The notes under the pieces: model-generated
Database searches by the model: none
The model's input: only the letters and a program-made list of their open reading frames with translations
What the model was told of the DNA's origin: nothing
Shown here: positions 1 to 8,480 of the stretch, piece by piece
Position numbering within the stretch: the first letter of the stretch is position 1
Layout of the letters: each line of letters begins with the position of its first letter
Translations under genes and position numbers: made by a program
From: a candidate division WOR-3 bacterium
Lineage (GTDB): Bacteria; Hydrothermota; Tepidihabitantia; SM23-42; JAOAFX01
DNA length: 54,110 bases
Direction of reading: 5' to 3'
Assembly (NCBI GenBank): GCA_039802205.1
Contig: JBDRWD010000012.1
Location: forward strand, 1 to 54,110

Positions 1-86
1 TGGGTTTAGAATTATTGGATAAGCTGGATTTATCCAAATACCCGTGGCTTTTTTGTTTCAAAAAGTTATGCCCAACCGAAGATTAA
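1..86 (+). CDS. IS4-like transposase, C-terminal fragment (cut by window start)
   Basis: The first 86 bases encode the last 28 residues of a protein ending in KKLCPTED before a TAA. The nucleotide sequence is identical to the reverse complement of the right end of the window (53814-53899), where more of the same protein is visible and reads like the C-terminus of an IS4-family DDE transposase (FRDFKNER motif, then a hydrophobic helix). The gene enters from outside the window, so no start is visible. Identity of the two copies suggests recent transposition. The family call rests on the right-hand copy. Confidence 0.65.
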   Translation, partial: GLELLDKLDLSKYPWLFCFKKLCPTED

Positions 87-103
87 AAGTGAGGAGTACT
101 CAG
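1..103 (+). mobile_element. 3' end of IS4-like insertion sequence
   Basis: Identity with the right-end copy runs from base 1 through the stop codon and about 17 bases of non-coding DNA to CTCAG at 99-103, after which the two copies diverge. CTCAG is therefore taken as the outer end of the element. Read inward the end is CTGAGTACTCCTCAC, which resembles the MITE terminal repeat (CTGAGTCCTCTCCAC) seen elsewhere in the window. The other end of the IS lies outside the window. Confidence 0.6.
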
Positions 104-112
104 TTCACATTA

Positions 113-441
113 CTGAGCTCTCCATAATTTTTATATCTTTTGAAGAAGCAATGAAACTCATGGGCAAGATTTGTAAGGGTAATCAATGACCTATCATTGG
201 GTACTTTTGTAGGACAACAATTCAGATATTCCCTTCTTGTAGGGCAAGGCTTTCGCATTGCATAAATAAAAAATACCAGCCTGAAGTCGACAGGTTGTAA
301 CCGGTAAAATGGTAGGCGCAGGCTTTAGCCTGCGGATAAATGTTTTTAAATCCCATGGTATTTCGCACCCTGAAGGGTGCGGTTACCGCTAATAATTCAG
401 CGCGCATAAAAATGATTTGACAAAAAGTGGAAGGGACTCAG
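113..441 (-). mobile_element. MITE copy 1 with 9-bp target-site duplication
   Basis: Non-coding element of about 329 bp starting CTGAGCTCTCCA and ending with its imperfect inverse (AGTGGAAGGGACTCAG). It is flanked on both sides by TTCACATTA (104-112 and 442-450), a perfect 9-bp target duplication. Inside are short palindromes such as GCAGGCTTTAGCCTGC and GCACCCTGAAGGGTGC. It is a close relative of the elements at 14563-14864 and 53527-53788 and a distant one of 49358-49574. The strand is arbitrary: it is in the opposite orientation to the 14563 copy. An apparent 61-residue reading frame inside (222-407, minus) is repeat DNA, not a gene. Confidence 0.75.
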
Positions 442-450
442 TTCACATTA

Positions 451-666
451 CTCATGCCTCTCCACTTTGCGTCTCGCTTCAAAAGCAAGGCATAACATAA
501 ATTTAATCAATTGCATACACCTGCCACCAACAAACCAATTCTATATACCCTTAATAACCACCTAGATTGTTTCAATCTCGGGCAAAACTGATATCTCCCC
601 AATCAATTGAAAACACCTGAGCACTTGGATGATTGGAATATGAAAATAAACAGAAACAAATACTGC
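451..666. other. Non-coding spacer with a decayed MITE-like end
   Basis: No credible gene. The first 20 bases (CTCATGCCTCTCCACTTTG) resemble a MITE terminus (CTGAGTCCTCTCCACCTTTTG), and directly follow the TTCACATTA duplication. This may be the remnant of an older, oppositely oriented element. The rest is featureless AT-rich DNA up to the promoter at 667. Confidence 0.35.
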
Positions 667-694
667 TTGACTTTTAATTTTCTTTGAGTAAAAT
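667..694 (+). promoter_or_regulatory. Promoter for lipoprotein-MFS unit
   Basis: TTGACT (667-672), 16-bp spacer, TAAAAT (689-694). Predicted transcription start is about 700, giving a short leader that carries GGAGG (705-709) five bases before the TTG start at 715. Confidence 0.7.
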
Positions 695-714
695 TGCCTG
701 AACCGGAGGTTTTT

Positions 715-1101
715 TTGAAAAAAGCAATTTTATTTATCATCTTGGCTTTTGTTTCTTTTACCTGTACGAGAAAAGAAGAACTTTATTTCACCCACCTTTA
801 CGGCTGGCTCAGGTATGATACACTGGGCGGAATAAATGGATTAAAAATTCTTGTCCGAGATATCAATCCGGAAAACACTGATTATTTTCGTTTCCGCCCC
901 ACTATCACTGGCTATTCACCGGATTCTTTGCCCGGCTTCTTTGAAATGGACAGTGTTTGTTATGGCACCACCAGTCTGCAGGGTAGCCAAATCGTGGCAG
1001 TTTTGCTCGACAGCACCGATAATCCCGGTTGGCCCCGTCAATATTGGTATTTGAGCCTTTCTGGTGGTGTGGATACTGTGGAATTGAATCTCCACAAGTA
1101 A
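715..1101 (+). CDS. Putative exported lipoprotein of unknown function
   Basis: 128 residues. The N-terminus (MKKAILFIILAFVSFTC) is a hydrophobic signal peptide followed by Cys17 as a possible lipidation site; the lipobox (SFTC) is imperfect. The mature part is acidic and rich in aromatic residues, with no domain I recognise; several WOR-3-like secreted proteins look similar. I choose TTG 715 over the in-frame TTG 694 because GGAGG at 705-709 is ideally spaced for it and 694 overlaps the -10 box. The MFS gene starts 5 bp after the stop, so the two are probably co-transcribed, but nothing links their functions. Confidence 0.7.
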   Translation: MKKAILFIILAFVSFTCTRKEELYFTHLYGWLRYDTLGGINGLKILVRDINPENTDYFRFRPTITGYSPDSLPGFFEMDSVCYGTTSLQGSQIVAVLLDSTDNPGWPRQYWYLSLSGGVDTVELNLHK

Positions 1102-1106
1102 ACCTA

Positions 1107-2288
1107 ATGCCCGAGAAAAAACAAGGAATCAGCGTTTTTCTCACCCGAAATATCTTCGCCCTGGGATTGGTGAGTTTATTCACCGATCTCTCCACCGAGA
1201 TGTCTTATGCGTTAATCCCGATCTTCTTAAAAGAGGTCCTTAAAGCACAACCAGTCTTCATCGGGCTGGTAGAGGCAATCGCCGAATCCACCGCCAGTGT
1301 TTTAAAAACCTTCTCGGGATATATCTCGGACCGATTGAAAAAACGTAAACTCTTTATCTTCATCGGTTACACTTTCTCGGCAATTGTTAAACCGCTACTG
1401 GCGGCTGCCACCCAAGGCTGGCATGTCCTGCTCGTCCGTTTTGCAGATCGTTTCGGCAAAGGCATCCGCACTGCTCCCCGGGACGCTCTAATTGCTGAAT
1501 CCACAAAAGCTGAGTATTACGGCCGGACTTACGGCTTTCACCGCGCCATGGATACGCTGGGAGCGATCCTTGGGCCCCTTTCCGCATTTTTAATTCTTTC
1601 TCTTTCCCATCAAAATTATCGACTTTTATTCGCCCTCGCCTTCATTCCCGGTCTCATTGCAGTGTTAATCATAATTTTCGCGGTCCGGGATATTCTACCT
1701 GAAAAAGAGAGAACATTAAGGTTTTCCCTTAAAGAAATCAATCCCCAATTAAAAACTTTTTTTATCATCATTATCATCTTCACCCTTGGTAATTCCTCAG
1801 ATGCATTTTTGATCCTTCGGGCTAAGGATTTGGGTCTTTCGGTAAACATGATTCCTATCCTCTGGCTTGTATTTAATATCTCTTATTTCCTGTGGTCTTA
1901 TCCCGCAGGTGTAATCTCGGACCGTATCGGTCGCAAGAAAACCATTATCTTTGGCTTTCTCATCTACTCAATGACTTATTCGGCACTGGCGTTTAACAAT
2001 AAGACTTACCTCCTCTGGCCTATTTTTATCGTATACGGTCTTTATTATGGGTTTACCGAAGGTAATCTGAGAGCCCTTGTTGCCGATTTGACTTCTCCTG
2101 AATATCGGGGTACCATCTTCGGCATCTATCACACCGTTGTCGGTATCACCCTTTTGCCCGCAAACCTTCTAATGGGTTATCTATGGCAGAAGCTGGGCTT
2201 TACCATCGCTCTTTTATTTGGTGCCTTCCTTTCCCTTTTCTCCGCACTATTGCTAATCCTTTTGGTAAAACCCGCCCAGAATCGTTAA
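1107..2288 (+). CDS. Major facilitator superfamily transporter
   Basis: 393-residue polytopic inner-membrane protein. It has about twelve hydrophobic segments, with MFS hallmark loops: GYISDRLKKRK after TM2 (motif A, near residues 70-80) and the equivalent GVISDRIGRKK in the second half (near 270). Substrate is not predictable; the overall pattern resembles the drug/metabolite-efflux type MFS. The ATG at 1107 is chosen because the in-frame extension upstream to 1029 overlaps the lipoprotein gene and has no transporter features. No clear Shine-Dalgarno is seen, so translation may be coupled to the upstream gene. It ends 12 bp from the convergent TPR gene. Confidence 0.88.
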   Translation: MPEKKQGISVFLTRNIFALGLVSLFTDLSTEMSYALIPIFLKEVLKAQPVFIGLVEAIAESTASVLKTFSGYISDRLKKRKLFIFIGYTFSAIVKPLLAAATQGWHVLLVRFADRFGKGIRTAPRDALIAESTKAEYYGRTYGFHRAMDTLGAILGPLSAFLILSLSHQNYRLLFALAFIPGLIAVLIIIFAVRDILPEKERTLRFSLKEINPQLKTFFIIIIIFTLGNSSDAFLILRAKDLGLSVNMIPILWLVFNISYFLWSYPAGVISDRIGRKKTIIFGFLIYSMTYSALAFNNKTYLLWPIFIVYGLYYGFTEGNLRALVADLTSPEYRGTIFGIYHTVVGITLLPANLLMGYLWQKLGFTIALLFGAFLSLFSALLLILLVKPAQNR

Positions 2289-2299
2289 AATTTTGCTGG

Positions 2300-2581
2300 T
2301 TACATAGCTCGCTCCTGAGCAATTTTATTGCGCACTTCTGACAACCTGATCTCCGCGTTGCTGAAACCCCGATCAAGCATTATTGCCTTCTCATACATCT
2401 TCTCAGCCTGTTCCAACCTCCCCGATTGCTCATAAGCCAGACCCAGATAGTAATACAATTCCGGGTCATGGGGATTGATCTTTAAAGCCTCGCTAAATTT
2501 ATTGATGGCCTTGTCATACTCTTTATTCATGAGATATGACTGGCCTATTTCCATTAAAACCTCAATTTCTCCTGATTGCAT
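2300..2581 (-). CDS. Small TPR-repeat protein
   Basis: 93 residues made almost entirely of two and a half tetratricopeptide repeats (about residues 4-37, 38-71 and a partial third), with the usual A-x-Y-x-x-A spacing (KAINKFSEALKINP; YYLGLAYEQSGR). It has no signal peptide, so it is predicted to be a cytoplasmic protein-interaction module. A GAGGAAAGGAG stretch precedes the ATG. It lies 41 bp downstream of nadB on the same strand and is probably read from the nadB promoter. No partner is evident. Confidence 0.8.
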   Translation of the reverse strand: MQSGEIEVLMEIGQSYLMNKEYDKAINKFSEALKINPHDPELYYYLGLAYEQSGRLEQAEKMYEKAIMLDRGFSNAEIRLSEVRNKIAQERAM

Positions 2582-2622
2582 GCTCCTTTCCTCTGATTTT
2601 AATAGAATTTTTATTTATTTTA

Positions 2623-4152
2623 TCATGCTGGTGGACAACGGATGACCGTATCTCGAAGAAACTCCTCGTCCTTTTCCGGGTAGTCAAGAATATAATGGAG
2701 TCCGCGGGATTCCTTCCGGATGAGACAGGATTCAACTATGAGCCAAGCGACATTCACCATATTTTGCGATTCCATATTTTTTAAATGAATGCCAGATTCA
2801 AATTGTTTGCTGTATTCATTAAGAATTTCGCTCGCTTTTTTCAACCCTTCTTCAGTCCTTATGACATTTGCATACTGGTTCATCAACTGTTTGATCTGGA
2901 TTTTGAAGTCCGGGCCGGTTTTTACCGTCGGCTTCAATTTGGGTGTCCTTCTTAACCGGAGTTCCTTGATATGGGATATCCTTTTTGCAGCCCGGGTAGC
3001 AAAAACGAGTGCCTCAAGTAAAGAATTTGAGGCGAGGCGGTTTGCACCATGGACCCCGGTGCAGGCGCATTCACCCAGTGCGAATAAACGTTCAATGGAT
3101 GTTTCGCCCCAGGTATTGACCCGGATTCCGCCACATAAATAATGAGCAGCCGGTACCACAGGTATTGGTTCCCGAGTGATATCAATACCCCAGCGCAGAC
3201 AGGTCTCGTAAATCGTTGGGAAACGATTTTTTAAAAAGTCCGGTTTGAGATGTGTAACATCAAGCAGCACATACGGATCGTTATTCTCCAGCATTTCAGT
3301 TACACATGCCCGCGCCACTACATCGCGGGGAGCGAGATTTTCCAGGGGATGGTATTTTTTCATAAAGGGCTTACCCGCCCGGGTTTTCAGAATTCCTCCT
3401 TCGCCGCGGACCGCTTCGGAGATCAAAAAAGACCGTCCATCAATCTTGATGTTATATACCGCCGTAGGATGGAATTGAACAAACTCCATGTTAGCAATCT
3501 CGGCACCGGCACGGAATGCCATGGCGATCCCATCCCCAGTAGCAATAGCAGGATTGGTAGTATGTTCATAAACCTGTCCGATGCCGCCGGTAGCTAAAAC
3601 AGTAGCACTGGCAAATATCGTCTCCACCCGCTGGGTATCAATATCAAGATAATAAATTCCCAGACATTCATTATCCTGCACAATCAGATCCAATACCACC
3701 TCATTTTCACTGATGGTGATTTCGTATTTCTTCGCTTCCTCAAGTAATACCCGTTCGATTTCCTGACCAGTATAATCCCGGGCGTGCACAATCCGGCGGT
3801 GGGAATGTCCTCCCTCCTGCCCCAGTTCAAAATTCCCATCTTTGTCCACCGAAAACCGACAGCCCATTGTGTAGAGCTCTCTTATCAAAGCCGGTCCTTC
3901 TTTAACCATTATCTCCACTGCCTCTTTGTGACAAAGTCCATCACCGGCTTTTATGGTATCTTCAATGTGACTATCAAAGGAGTCATCCTTTCCAAATACA
4001 CCCGCAATCCCTCCTTGAGCATAGTTGGTATTGGATTCTGCCTTATGTTTTTTGGTAAGAACCAGGACGGTGCCGTAGCGGGCGCTTTTGGTGGCGAAGG
4101 TCAAACCTGCAACTCCGGAGCCCACCACCAGGAAGTCAACCTTTTTGGGCAT
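2623..4152 (-). CDS. nadB: L-aspartate oxidase
   Basis: 509 residues. FAD-dependent oxidation of L-aspartate to iminoaspartate, the first step of bacterial de novo NAD synthesis. The N-terminal dinucleotide fold is clear (VVGSGVAGL, residues 9-17), followed by fumarate-reductase/NadB family signatures: TNYAQGGIA near 43, HSHRRIVHARD near 118, the FAD-binding GECACTGVHGANRLASNS near 370, and a helical C-terminal domain. The start is ATG 4152 rather than GTG 4155, because the promoter places the predicted transcription start on the ATG (leaderless). nadC is also in the window (38577-39452) but far away; nadA is not seen. Confidence 0.95.
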   Translation of the reverse strand: MPKKVDFLVVGSGVAGLTFATKSARYGTVLVLTKKHKAESNTNYAQGGIAGVFGKDDSFDSHIEDTIKAGDGLCHKEAVEIMVKEGPALIRELYTMGCRFSVDKDGNFELGQEGGHSHRRIVHARDYTGQEIERVLLEEAKKYEITISENEVVLDLIVQDNECLGIYYLDIDTQRVETIFASATVLATGGIGQVYEHTTNPAIATGDGIAMAFRAGAEIANMEFVQFHPTAVYNIKIDGRSFLISEAVRGEGGILKTRAGKPFMKKYHPLENLAPRDVVARACVTEMLENNDPYVLLDVTHLKPDFLKNRFPTIYETCLRWGIDITREPIPVVPAAHYLCGGIRVNTWGETSIERLFALGECACTGVHGANRLASNSLLEALVFATRAAKRISHIKELRLRRTPKLKPTVKTGPDFKIQIKQLMNQYANVIRTEEGLKKASEILNEYSKQFESGIHLKNMESQNMVNVAWLIVESCLIRKESRGLHYILDYPEKDEEFLRDTVIRCPPA

Positions 4153-4158
4153 CACAAA

Positions 4159-4186
4159 ATTTTACATAAAATTATCTGAATGTCAA
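4159..4186 (-). promoter_or_regulatory. nadB promoter, predicted leaderless
   Basis: On the minus strand: TTGACA (4186-4181), 16-bp spacer, TAAAAT (4164-4159), then 6 nt to ATG 4152. There is no Shine-Dalgarno sequence in the gap. Confidence 0.75.
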
Positions 4187-4218
4187 CAGATTATTGATAA
4201 GACAATGATGATGGGTAA

Positions 4219-5346
4219 TTAAATCAAATTCAGAAAATAAGCTTTCAGATAATCACTTTCCGGGAAATTCAATAAAATCGGATGGTCTTTTGCCTGTTGA
4301 CCACAGTGTCGAATTACAAAATTTCTCCGCGCATCCCTTGCTGCATCGCGCAGCATGAATAAAAATTCTTCATGAGAGATGTGATAAGAACAGGAAGAGG
4401 TGAATAGAAGCCCACCTTCGTTCAGCAATTTCATCGCCATCAGATTTATTTCTTTATACCCACGCAGGGCGTCTGATTTCTGTTTTTTTGATTTGGTGAA
4501 AGATGGCGGATCAAGGATGATGGTGTCAAATTTTTTACCTCGATTATAGAAGTCTCTTAAAATTTCGAATACATCTGCACAAATAAACTCACATTCAAGA
4601 TTATTTAACTGGGCATTCCTTTGTGCCAGGGCAATCGCCCTTTCTGAAGAATCAACACCCAGCACCTTGCCCTTTCGGGCAGCGTAAAGTGTAAAACCAC
4701 CGGTATAACAGAAGCAATCAAGTATTGCACCAAAAGCCCATTCTCCAATCTTTTTTCGGTTTTCGCGCTGGTCAAAGAAAAAGCCTGTTTTCTGTCCGTT
4801 CACAATGTCCACAAGGAATCTTATTCCATCCTGTTCTATTTCTATTAACTCCGGTATTTCGCCGTAGATCAGCCGGTCTGCAATTTCCAGCCCTTCAAGC
4901 CGCCGGAGGTTTTCGTCGGATTTCTCAAAAATTCCCGAGGGATTAAATAACTCCTTCAACACCTCATACACCATCTCCTTCTGCCTCTCCATCCCCAGAC
5001 AGTTTATCATTACCACCAGATAATCACCATATTTATCAATGATCAAACCGGGCAGCCCATCGCTCTCACTGTAAACCAGACGAAAACTCGCACCCAATCC
5101 CGCACGGCGTTTAAATGCCTCTTTTATCCTTTGCTCCAGAAGGTTCTTTGAAAACGCCTCTTCTTTGTCTGAGAAGAGACGCACGCTTATCAATGAATGA
5201 GGATTGTAAAATCCGCTTCCAATCACCTTCTTTCTTTCTTCTACCTTTACCACCTCTCCCGGTGAAGGATTTTCCGTTTTTAATATCTCATTAGAGAATA
5301 TCCAAGGATGGTTAAAATGCCTTCGGCGAACGATTACCTTTTTCAC
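4219..5346 (-). CDS. RlmI/RlmK-type class I SAM-dependent rRNA methyltransferase
   Basis: 375 residues. The N-terminal PUA domain (residues 1-75) is followed by a Rossmann-fold methyltransferase with the SAM-binding loop LDCFCYTGGFTLYAA (near 210) and the catalytic-region motif ILDPPSFTKSK (near 277). This matches the YccW/RlmI family, which methylates C5 of 23S rRNA cytidines; the exact target base here is unknown. The start overlaps the end of the bat-operon TPR/SH3 gene by 4 bp (ATGA), so it is the last gene of that operon although its function is unrelated. Confidence 0.9.
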   Translation of the reverse strand: MKKVIVRRRHFNHPWIFSNEILKTENPSPGEVVKVEERKKVIGSGFYNPHSLISVRLFSDKEEAFSKNLLEQRIKEAFKRRAGLGASFRLVYSESDGLPGLIIDKYGDYLVVMINCLGMERQKEMVYEVLKELFNPSGIFEKSDENLRRLEGLEIADRLIYGEIPELIEIEQDGIRFLVDIVNGQKTGFFFDQRENRKKIGEWAFGAILDCFCYTGGFTLYAARKGKVLGVDSSERAIALAQRNAQLNNLECEFICADVFEILRDFYNRGKKFDTIILDPPSFTKSKKQKSDALRGYKEINLMAMKLLNEGGLLFTSSCSYHISHEEFLFMLRDAARDARRNFVIRHCGQQAKDHPILLNFPESDYLKAYFLNLI

Positions 5347-6053
5347 TCAAAAATCCTTTCCACGCCCTCTTTTTTTACCCAACCGCCGATACCCCCGGGC
5401 AACTGGATGAGGTAGTAGCCGTTACGCTCTTCACGAATCCGTGCCTCAGCACCATCATGGACAGCCAGAATTTCTTTGTATTCCGCACCTGGACCACTGA
5501 AAGCCTTTAATTCCGGAACAATCACCACCGCCACTCGGGCATTCTTTTCTGCTTCCCACAATGCCCAGGTAATTATAAAATAGCCGAAAAACAGCAAACC
5601 TAAAAAACTCAAATAGAGCAAAAATTTTTGACGCCGGATTAAAAAGAAGGATAGAAAAACGGATGCAAAAAAGAACGCCAGCGCCGACAACCAGGCACTC
5701 TCACGGGCCGAAAAATAATGGAAAAGTCGATCTAAAAATTGTACCAAGGGATTGGTTATAGCAAGTGTTCGATCAGGTCGGAAATTTCTTATAAAATTAA
5801 GGTTAAAGATAACATCTTCATCCCGAGGACAGAGAAAATATGCACGCCGGTATTGAATTAATGCCTTACCGAGGTTGGCATTTTTAAAATAGGCATTACC
5901 GAGATTATAGTAGATGTCTTTATCTTCGCACACCTTCAGCGCATTTTCGTAATATTGGATTGCCTGTGCATAATCACCTGCACAATAAAATTTATTGCCA
6001 GTGTTGTATAACTCCACTGCCTCGGCGAGGGTGGCAAAAATTATTAAAATCAT
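5343..6053 (-). CDS. BatE-like TPR and SH3-domain membrane protein
   Basis: 236 residues: an N-terminal hydrophobic stretch (1-12) that may be a signal or anchor, TPR repeats (about 13-85), two transmembrane helices (about 117-160), and a C-terminal bacterial SH3-like domain (about 170-236; KAFSGPGAEYKEILAVHDG, then GGWVKKEGVERI). This order is typical of BatE of the Bacteroides aerotolerance operon. It overlaps batD by 4 bp (ATGA) and the methyltransferase by 4 bp, so all are translated together. Likely scaffolds the Bat complex at the inner membrane; that role is inferred from position. Confidence 0.85.
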   Translation of the reverse strand: MILIIFATLAEAVELYNTGNKFYCAGDYAQAIQYYENALKVCEDKDIYYNLGNAYFKNANLGKALIQYRRAYFLCPRDEDVIFNLNFIRNFRPDRTLAITNPLVQFLDRLFHYFSARESAWLSALAFFFASVFLSFFLIRRQKFLLYLSFLGLLFFGYFIITWALWEAEKNARVAVVIVPELKAFSGPGAEYKEILAVHDGAEARIREERNGYYLIQLPGGIGGWVKKEGVERIFE

Positions 6054-7834
6054 AACCGATCCATCAGCTCTTTCGTTCTTTTATAAAGCTCCTCCATGGG
6101 TAAATCTTCGTCTGAAATCGGCGCATAGGCAATCAATTCGCACTTCCTGATTATTGAAAATAATTCATCGACGAATTTAGGTTCAATGCCTTTGTTTAAC
6201 AACTCTTGTTTTAATTGTTCGGTTGTCAGCACACCAGTATCAAGGTTATAGCGGTCGCCGAGATAATTGATTATCGCCCGTGATAACGCGCTATAGAAAT
6301 TTTTTGCATCATTCTTTTTCAAATAGTCCCTCACTTCCTGGAAGCGTTTTTTGAATAATTTACCCGACATAAATCGCCGTGCATAGGCGCGGTCCTGGGA
6401 TAATCGGACCTGATGCCGTTGATAAAGAAAGGCGCCGACCAGAAGCAGAATTGACATCAGATATAAAAGAAATGAGAGGTCTTTACTACTTATTAGATCG
6501 GTCTTAAGCACCACCTTATCCGGCTTAATATACCGTATATCACTTCCAAGAATTTTCACTCCTCCCGCATCGGTAACTATTTGACCGGCAACGATGCCGG
6601 TGGCGATAAATTTGCGTTTTTCGCTTTTTAACACCTCATAACTTTTAGTCTGTGGATTGAAATAGGAGACTGTAAACTCGGGGATGAGATATTCGCCGTT
6701 CGCTTGGGGAATAAGGGGAAAGCGAAATTCTTTGGTTCCTTTGATGATACCCCCGGATTTATCAATATTCAACTTAATCTCTGGTTCAAGTATCTTGAGA
6801 TTGGAAACGGCTGGAAGAAGTGGTTTTTCTATCAACTTAATATTACCGGTGCCGCTAATTTTAACACTGAGATTCACTGGTTCTCCTCCGGTTGAGGTAT
6901 CACGGTCAATAGAGGTGTGCATTGTAAACTTACCCACACCCCCTGTGAAGTCGGGCAATTGTTCTTCCGGGAGTGGACGGACAGTTATGGTAAGCGCTTT
7001 GGCCACAACCGAAATATTCTGGGCGGTACCAAAGAAATCAAAGAAATCTCGGGGTGGCTTTATCACGGTTACTATCAGTTCCATGGGTTCAATAGTAAGA
7101 TTGCCCGAGGTGAGCGGAAAAAGGGCAACAGTTTTTAGTAATGCCACATAGTAGGTCTTTCCTTCATATGTTTTTTTCTGATACTTCAATCGATCTGCGT
7201 CATATATAACCTCTGACCAGAAGCCATTAAAAGACGGAAGTTTTGTAAATCGGAGGTCTTCAATATCATATTGCGTATAAAGATAAAATTCAACATTTAA
7301 TTGCTCTCCCTGATATACTTCTTTCTTGCTGGGGATAGCGATAAGCATAATTCCATCCGTGGTAGCAGCGCGTGGGGTAGAAGGTGTCGGAACAGGAGGA
7401 GTCTGGGTCGCACCTTTTACCACATCAATCTCGATTGATTGTGTCTCATAACTCCGACCCTGATAATCCAACTTGCATGGTCCGATTGTTAACCTCCCAA
7501 GTTTTTTGGGAGTGAGGGTATAAATGAAAGTAATAGTAGTCCGCTGGGTCATACGGCCATTTATGAAACTGATACTTGTGGATTGGGATGAAGAACGCCC
7601 CAGAACATTAAAATCGGGTAAATCGGGTAATTTAGGCGCCGGAACCCCGGTGATATCCTCACCGCTCACCGAAACATTCAAAGTAAATGTCTCACCCAGC
7701 CCAACCGTTGTTCGATCGACTGTCGCGGTAAAGTTGAGTTCACCTGCCCCTAATAACAAAGGCAGGAAAATAGTATACCACTTCATTTGAGAAACGACAT
7801 AAAATTTCCGAAATGCCCGGACAAATTTCCGCAT
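6050..7834 (-). CDS. batD: BatD family membrane protein
   Basis: 594 residues. After a signal segment (WYTIFLPLLLGAGEL) comes a long extracytoplasmic region of beta-rich repeats beginning TATVDRTTVGLGETFTLNVSV, which is the hallmark opening of BatD, then a single transmembrane helix near residue 450 (LSFLLYLMSILLLVGAFLY) and a C-terminal cytoplasmic helical domain. The start is ATG 7834: batC stops at TGA 7838-7836 and the ATG follows one base later, with AAAAGGA upstream. A TTG at 7852 would overlap batC further. An internal Met at 7786 is also possible but has no ribosome site. Probably a structural part of the Bat membrane assembly. Confidence 0.9.
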   Translation of the reverse strand: MRKFVRAFRKFYVVSQMKWYTIFLPLLLGAGELNFTATVDRTTVGLGETFTLNVSVSGEDITGVPAPKLPDLPDFNVLGRSSSQSTSISFINGRMTQRTTITFIYTLTPKKLGRLTIGPCKLDYQGRSYETQSIEIDVVKGATQTPPVPTPSTPRAATTDGIMLIAIPSKKEVYQGEQLNVEFYLYTQYDIEDLRFTKLPSFNGFWSEVIYDADRLKYQKKTYEGKTYYVALLKTVALFPLTSGNLTIEPMELIVTVIKPPRDFFDFFGTAQNISVVAKALTITVRPLPEEQLPDFTGGVGKFTMHTSIDRDTSTGGEPVNLSVKISGTGNIKLIEKPLLPAVSNLKILEPEIKLNIDKSGGIIKGTKEFRFPLIPQANGEYLIPEFTVSYFNPQTKSYEVLKSEKRKFIATGIVAGQIVTDAGGVKILGSDIRYIKPDKVVLKTDLISSKDLSFLLYLMSILLLVGAFLYQRHQVRLSQDRAYARRFMSGKLFKKRFQEVRDYLKKNDAKNFYSALSRAIINYLGDRYNLDTGVLTTEQLKQELLNKGIEPKFVDELFSIIRKCELIAYAPISDEDLPMEELYKRTKELMDRL

Positions 7835-7835
7835 A

Positions 7836-8480
7836 TCACCAATCCTTTTCAACCTTTTCTAATTGGGGCTTGGGCTTTTCCTTTTGCCGTTCTTCTTTCT
7901 CTTTATTTTTCAGCAACTCCAGAATTCTATTGGCATCTGCCTGAGACATCTCGGGTTTTGAACTCTGGGGTGAAGGTTGAGGTTGTCGTTGAGGTGGTTC
8001 CTGTGTCTGCTGTTTCGTAGTATCACTCTGGGGTTGATTCTTCAATTGCTCCTTCAATTTCAAACAAAACTCTAAATTCTCTTTTGCCTTACGGTCCTTA
8101 TTATTCAAAAGAAGGGCGGTTTTATAGGCATTTATCGCTCCTTCCAGATCACCCTGTTTGAATTTACAATTACCAATATTGTAGATTGAATTCGCTTGAA
8201 ATTTTTTATCTTTAGTAAGTAGACCGATTTCAAATTCTTTTATTGCCTCTGGATACTTCTCCATTTTATATAAAGCCCGCCCCATATTGTAGTGAATTTT
8301 GATATTGTCGGGTTCAAGAACCTGCGCCTGTTCATAGGTCTTTAAGGCATCTTCATATTTCCCTTTCCGCATAAAATCATTTCCCCGGCGCATCAATGAA
8401 CCGACATCGGCATAAAGCGGAAGGAAAAATATTGGGGCGATAAAAGTGATGACAAATTTGAAGGTTGATTTTATATCCAC
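7836..8480 (-). CDS. batC: BatC, exported TPR protein
   Basis: 214 residues. Signal peptide (about 1-24, cleavage near LYADVG), three TPR units (about 28-135; GKYEDALKTYEQAQVLEPDN, KYPEAIKEFEIGL, DLEGAINAYKTALLLN), then a low-complexity Gln/Pro/Ser linker and a charged Lys/Glu tail. This is the BatC layout: a periplasmic TPR domain with a charged tail. The start overlaps the end of batB by 10 bp and the stop is one base from the batD start, so expression is tightly coupled. Confidence 0.88.
   Translation of the reverse strand: MDIKSTFKFVITFIAPIFFLPLYADVGSLMRRGNDFMRKGKYEDALKTYEQAQVLEPDNIKIHYNMGRALYKMEKYPEAIKEFEIGLLTKDKKFQANSIYNIGNCKFKQGDLEGAINAYKTALLLNNKDRKAKENLEFCLKLKEQLKNQPQSDTTKQQTQEPPQRQPQPSPQSSKPEMSQADANRILELLKNKEKEERQKEKPKPQLEKVEKDW

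Noticed and set aside
222-407. 61-codon minus-strand frame
   Set aside because: Lies wholly inside MITE copy 1; similar DNA elsewhere does not keep the frame.
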